Shown one piece after another: positions 31,750 through 32,273 of a stretch of DNA of 32,273 nucleotides (the first letter of the stretch is position 1; the number at the start of each line of letters is the position of its first letter). Position numbers and translations under genes: made by a program. The stretch is from RFPW01 sp040401595 (GTDB taxonomy: Bacteria > Pseudomonadota > Gammaproteobacteria > Burkholderiales > Burkholderiaceae_E), in contig JBBAOE010000029.1 in the NCBI GenBank assembly GCA_040401595.1, positions 1 through 32,273 of the forward strand, in the 5' to 3' direction. The notes beneath the pieces are model-generated. The model ran no database searches. It was given only the letters and a program-made list of their open reading frames with translations, and was not told the origin of the DNA.

Positions 31750-32273
31750 ATCGTTGCGGTTTTTGGTGGTAGATGGACGCCGACGAGCGCGAGTCCGCTC
31801 TGGAAGATTTCGTCGACGACGTCTGATCGTGTGCGGCCGGCGATCTTGACAGCGGGCGCCCAGTTCCAGAATGGATAATGACGGGTACCGAAGCCAAAAA
31901 TCGCGCGCTCGGGGTGCGCCATGCAGAGCACGAGGGGCTTGTTGCAGGCGGCTGCGAGGGCCGTGTTGGTGGTCGCGGCGCCGACAATGACGTCACAGCT
32001 TGCGATCAGATTGGCGCAGCCCACCAAGTCATTGAACTGATCGACGGTAGGTGCAATAAAGTCGCGCAGCGCTGGTTCGCCCTTGATCTGCTGGAGTTCG
32101 CTCGCGCTGACTTTGTAATTGAGGCAGACGGGGTCAATGTGGGGATCGGTCAACCAAGGCAAACAATCCGCGAGTTCGAGATAGTTGCGGTCGCGAAACG
32201 CGCTGCGTTCTCCGCTCGACCACGCGAGGCCGACGCGGATACGCCGGCCTGGCGGTTCAATGGCGGGTTCGAT
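31746..32273 (-). CDS. Glycosyltransferase paralogue, C-terminal part (cut by window end)
   Basis: The last 175 codons of a glycosyltransferase whose start lies beyond the window. It closely follows the catalytic domain of the TPR glycosyltransferase beside fliS: RVGLAWSSGERSAFRDRNYLELADCL matches RVGFAWSSGKRNAVRDQSYLELEDLL, and the stretches PVCLNYKV, QFNDLVGCANLIASCDVIVGAATTNTALAAACNKPLVL and HYPFWNW each have a near twin there. It is the first gene of this operon visible here, coupled to pseF by a 4-base overlap. A role in moving pseudaminic acid or a neighbouring sugar is likely. Confidence 0.82.
   Translation of the reverse strand: MEPAIEPPGRRIRVGLAWSSGERSAFRDRNYLELADCLPWLTDPHIDPVCLNYKVSASELQQIKGEPALRDFIAPTVDQFNDLVGCANLIASCDVIVGAATTNTALAAACNKPLVLCMAHPERAIFGFGTRHYPFWNWAPAVKIAGRTRSDVVDEIFQSGLALVGVHLPPKTATI

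Noticed and set aside
1..32273. CRISPR arrays, transposases, phage genes
   Set aside because: None were seen; the short tandem repeats are in-frame coding repeats, not spacer-repeat arrays.

Overview
The window looks like chromosome of a GC-rich, motile Gram-negative proteobacterium, probably a beta- or gammaproteobacterium (Burkholderiales-like is my guess, at modest confidence). The signs are the gene order flhA-flhF-flhG-fliA, a typical OxyR, bactofilin beside flgAMN, a sigma-28 flagellin promoter, and a pseudaminic-acid operon next to the flagellin genes. Only the left arm (roughly 1.1-5.7 kb) looks accessory: it is visibly richer in A+T and holds a toxin-antitoxin pair, a large RTX protein and a lone glycosyltransferase-like gene.

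Layout. 1-110: 3' part of tRNA-Ala(CGC) and its terminator. 424-1103: vapBC with an operator-like palindrome. 1227-4442 (-): a 1071-aa type I-secreted Ig-like/RTX protein. 4979-5683: glycosyltransferase-like protein. 5698-6657 (-): oxyR. 6843-11817 (+): four tightly packed genes resembling parts of a chemosensory system (an alpha/beta-hydrolase-fold protein without its nucleophile, a minimal CheW-like protein, a membrane receptor without the MCP tip, and a CheA/CheW-end-like protein without a kinase domain). These run into flgA-flgM-flgN, a membrane coiled-coil protein, a bactofilin and an NTF2-like lipid- or wall-associated candidate (to 15213). 15274-21154 (-): the divergent operon flhA-flhF-flhG-fliA followed by a Sel1-repeat gene. 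21258-25694 (+): fliC, flaG, fliD, fliS and a TPR glycosyltransferase. 25726-32273 (-): leftward operon, in transcription order: a second copy of that glycosyltransferase (cut by the window end), pseF, pseG, an LpxD-like acyltransferase, an unknown protein, a KAS III, an acyl carrier protein and pseI.

How they fit together. FlhA is the export gate, FlhF/FlhG set flagellar position and number, FliA/FlgM time the late genes, FlgN/FliS chaperone substrates, and FliC/FliD build the filament and cap. The Pse operon supplies CMP-pseudaminic acid for flagellin glycosylation, and the TPR glycosyltransferases are candidate transferases. An ACP + KAS III + LpxD-like set inside that operon suggests that the sugar carries an unusual ACP-derived acyl group.

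Most interesting points: the degenerate chemosensory module joined to the flagellar operon; an FlhG that keeps its FlhF-activating helix but has lost its Walker A motif; an acyl-ACP branch in pseudaminic-acid synthesis; a 290-residue FliD lacking the usual outer domains; and an flhA whose best ribosome-binding site sits before an AUC codon, overlapping the fliC promoter. pseB, pseC, pseH, the type I exporter, and canonical che/mot/flg/fli structural genes are not in this window.
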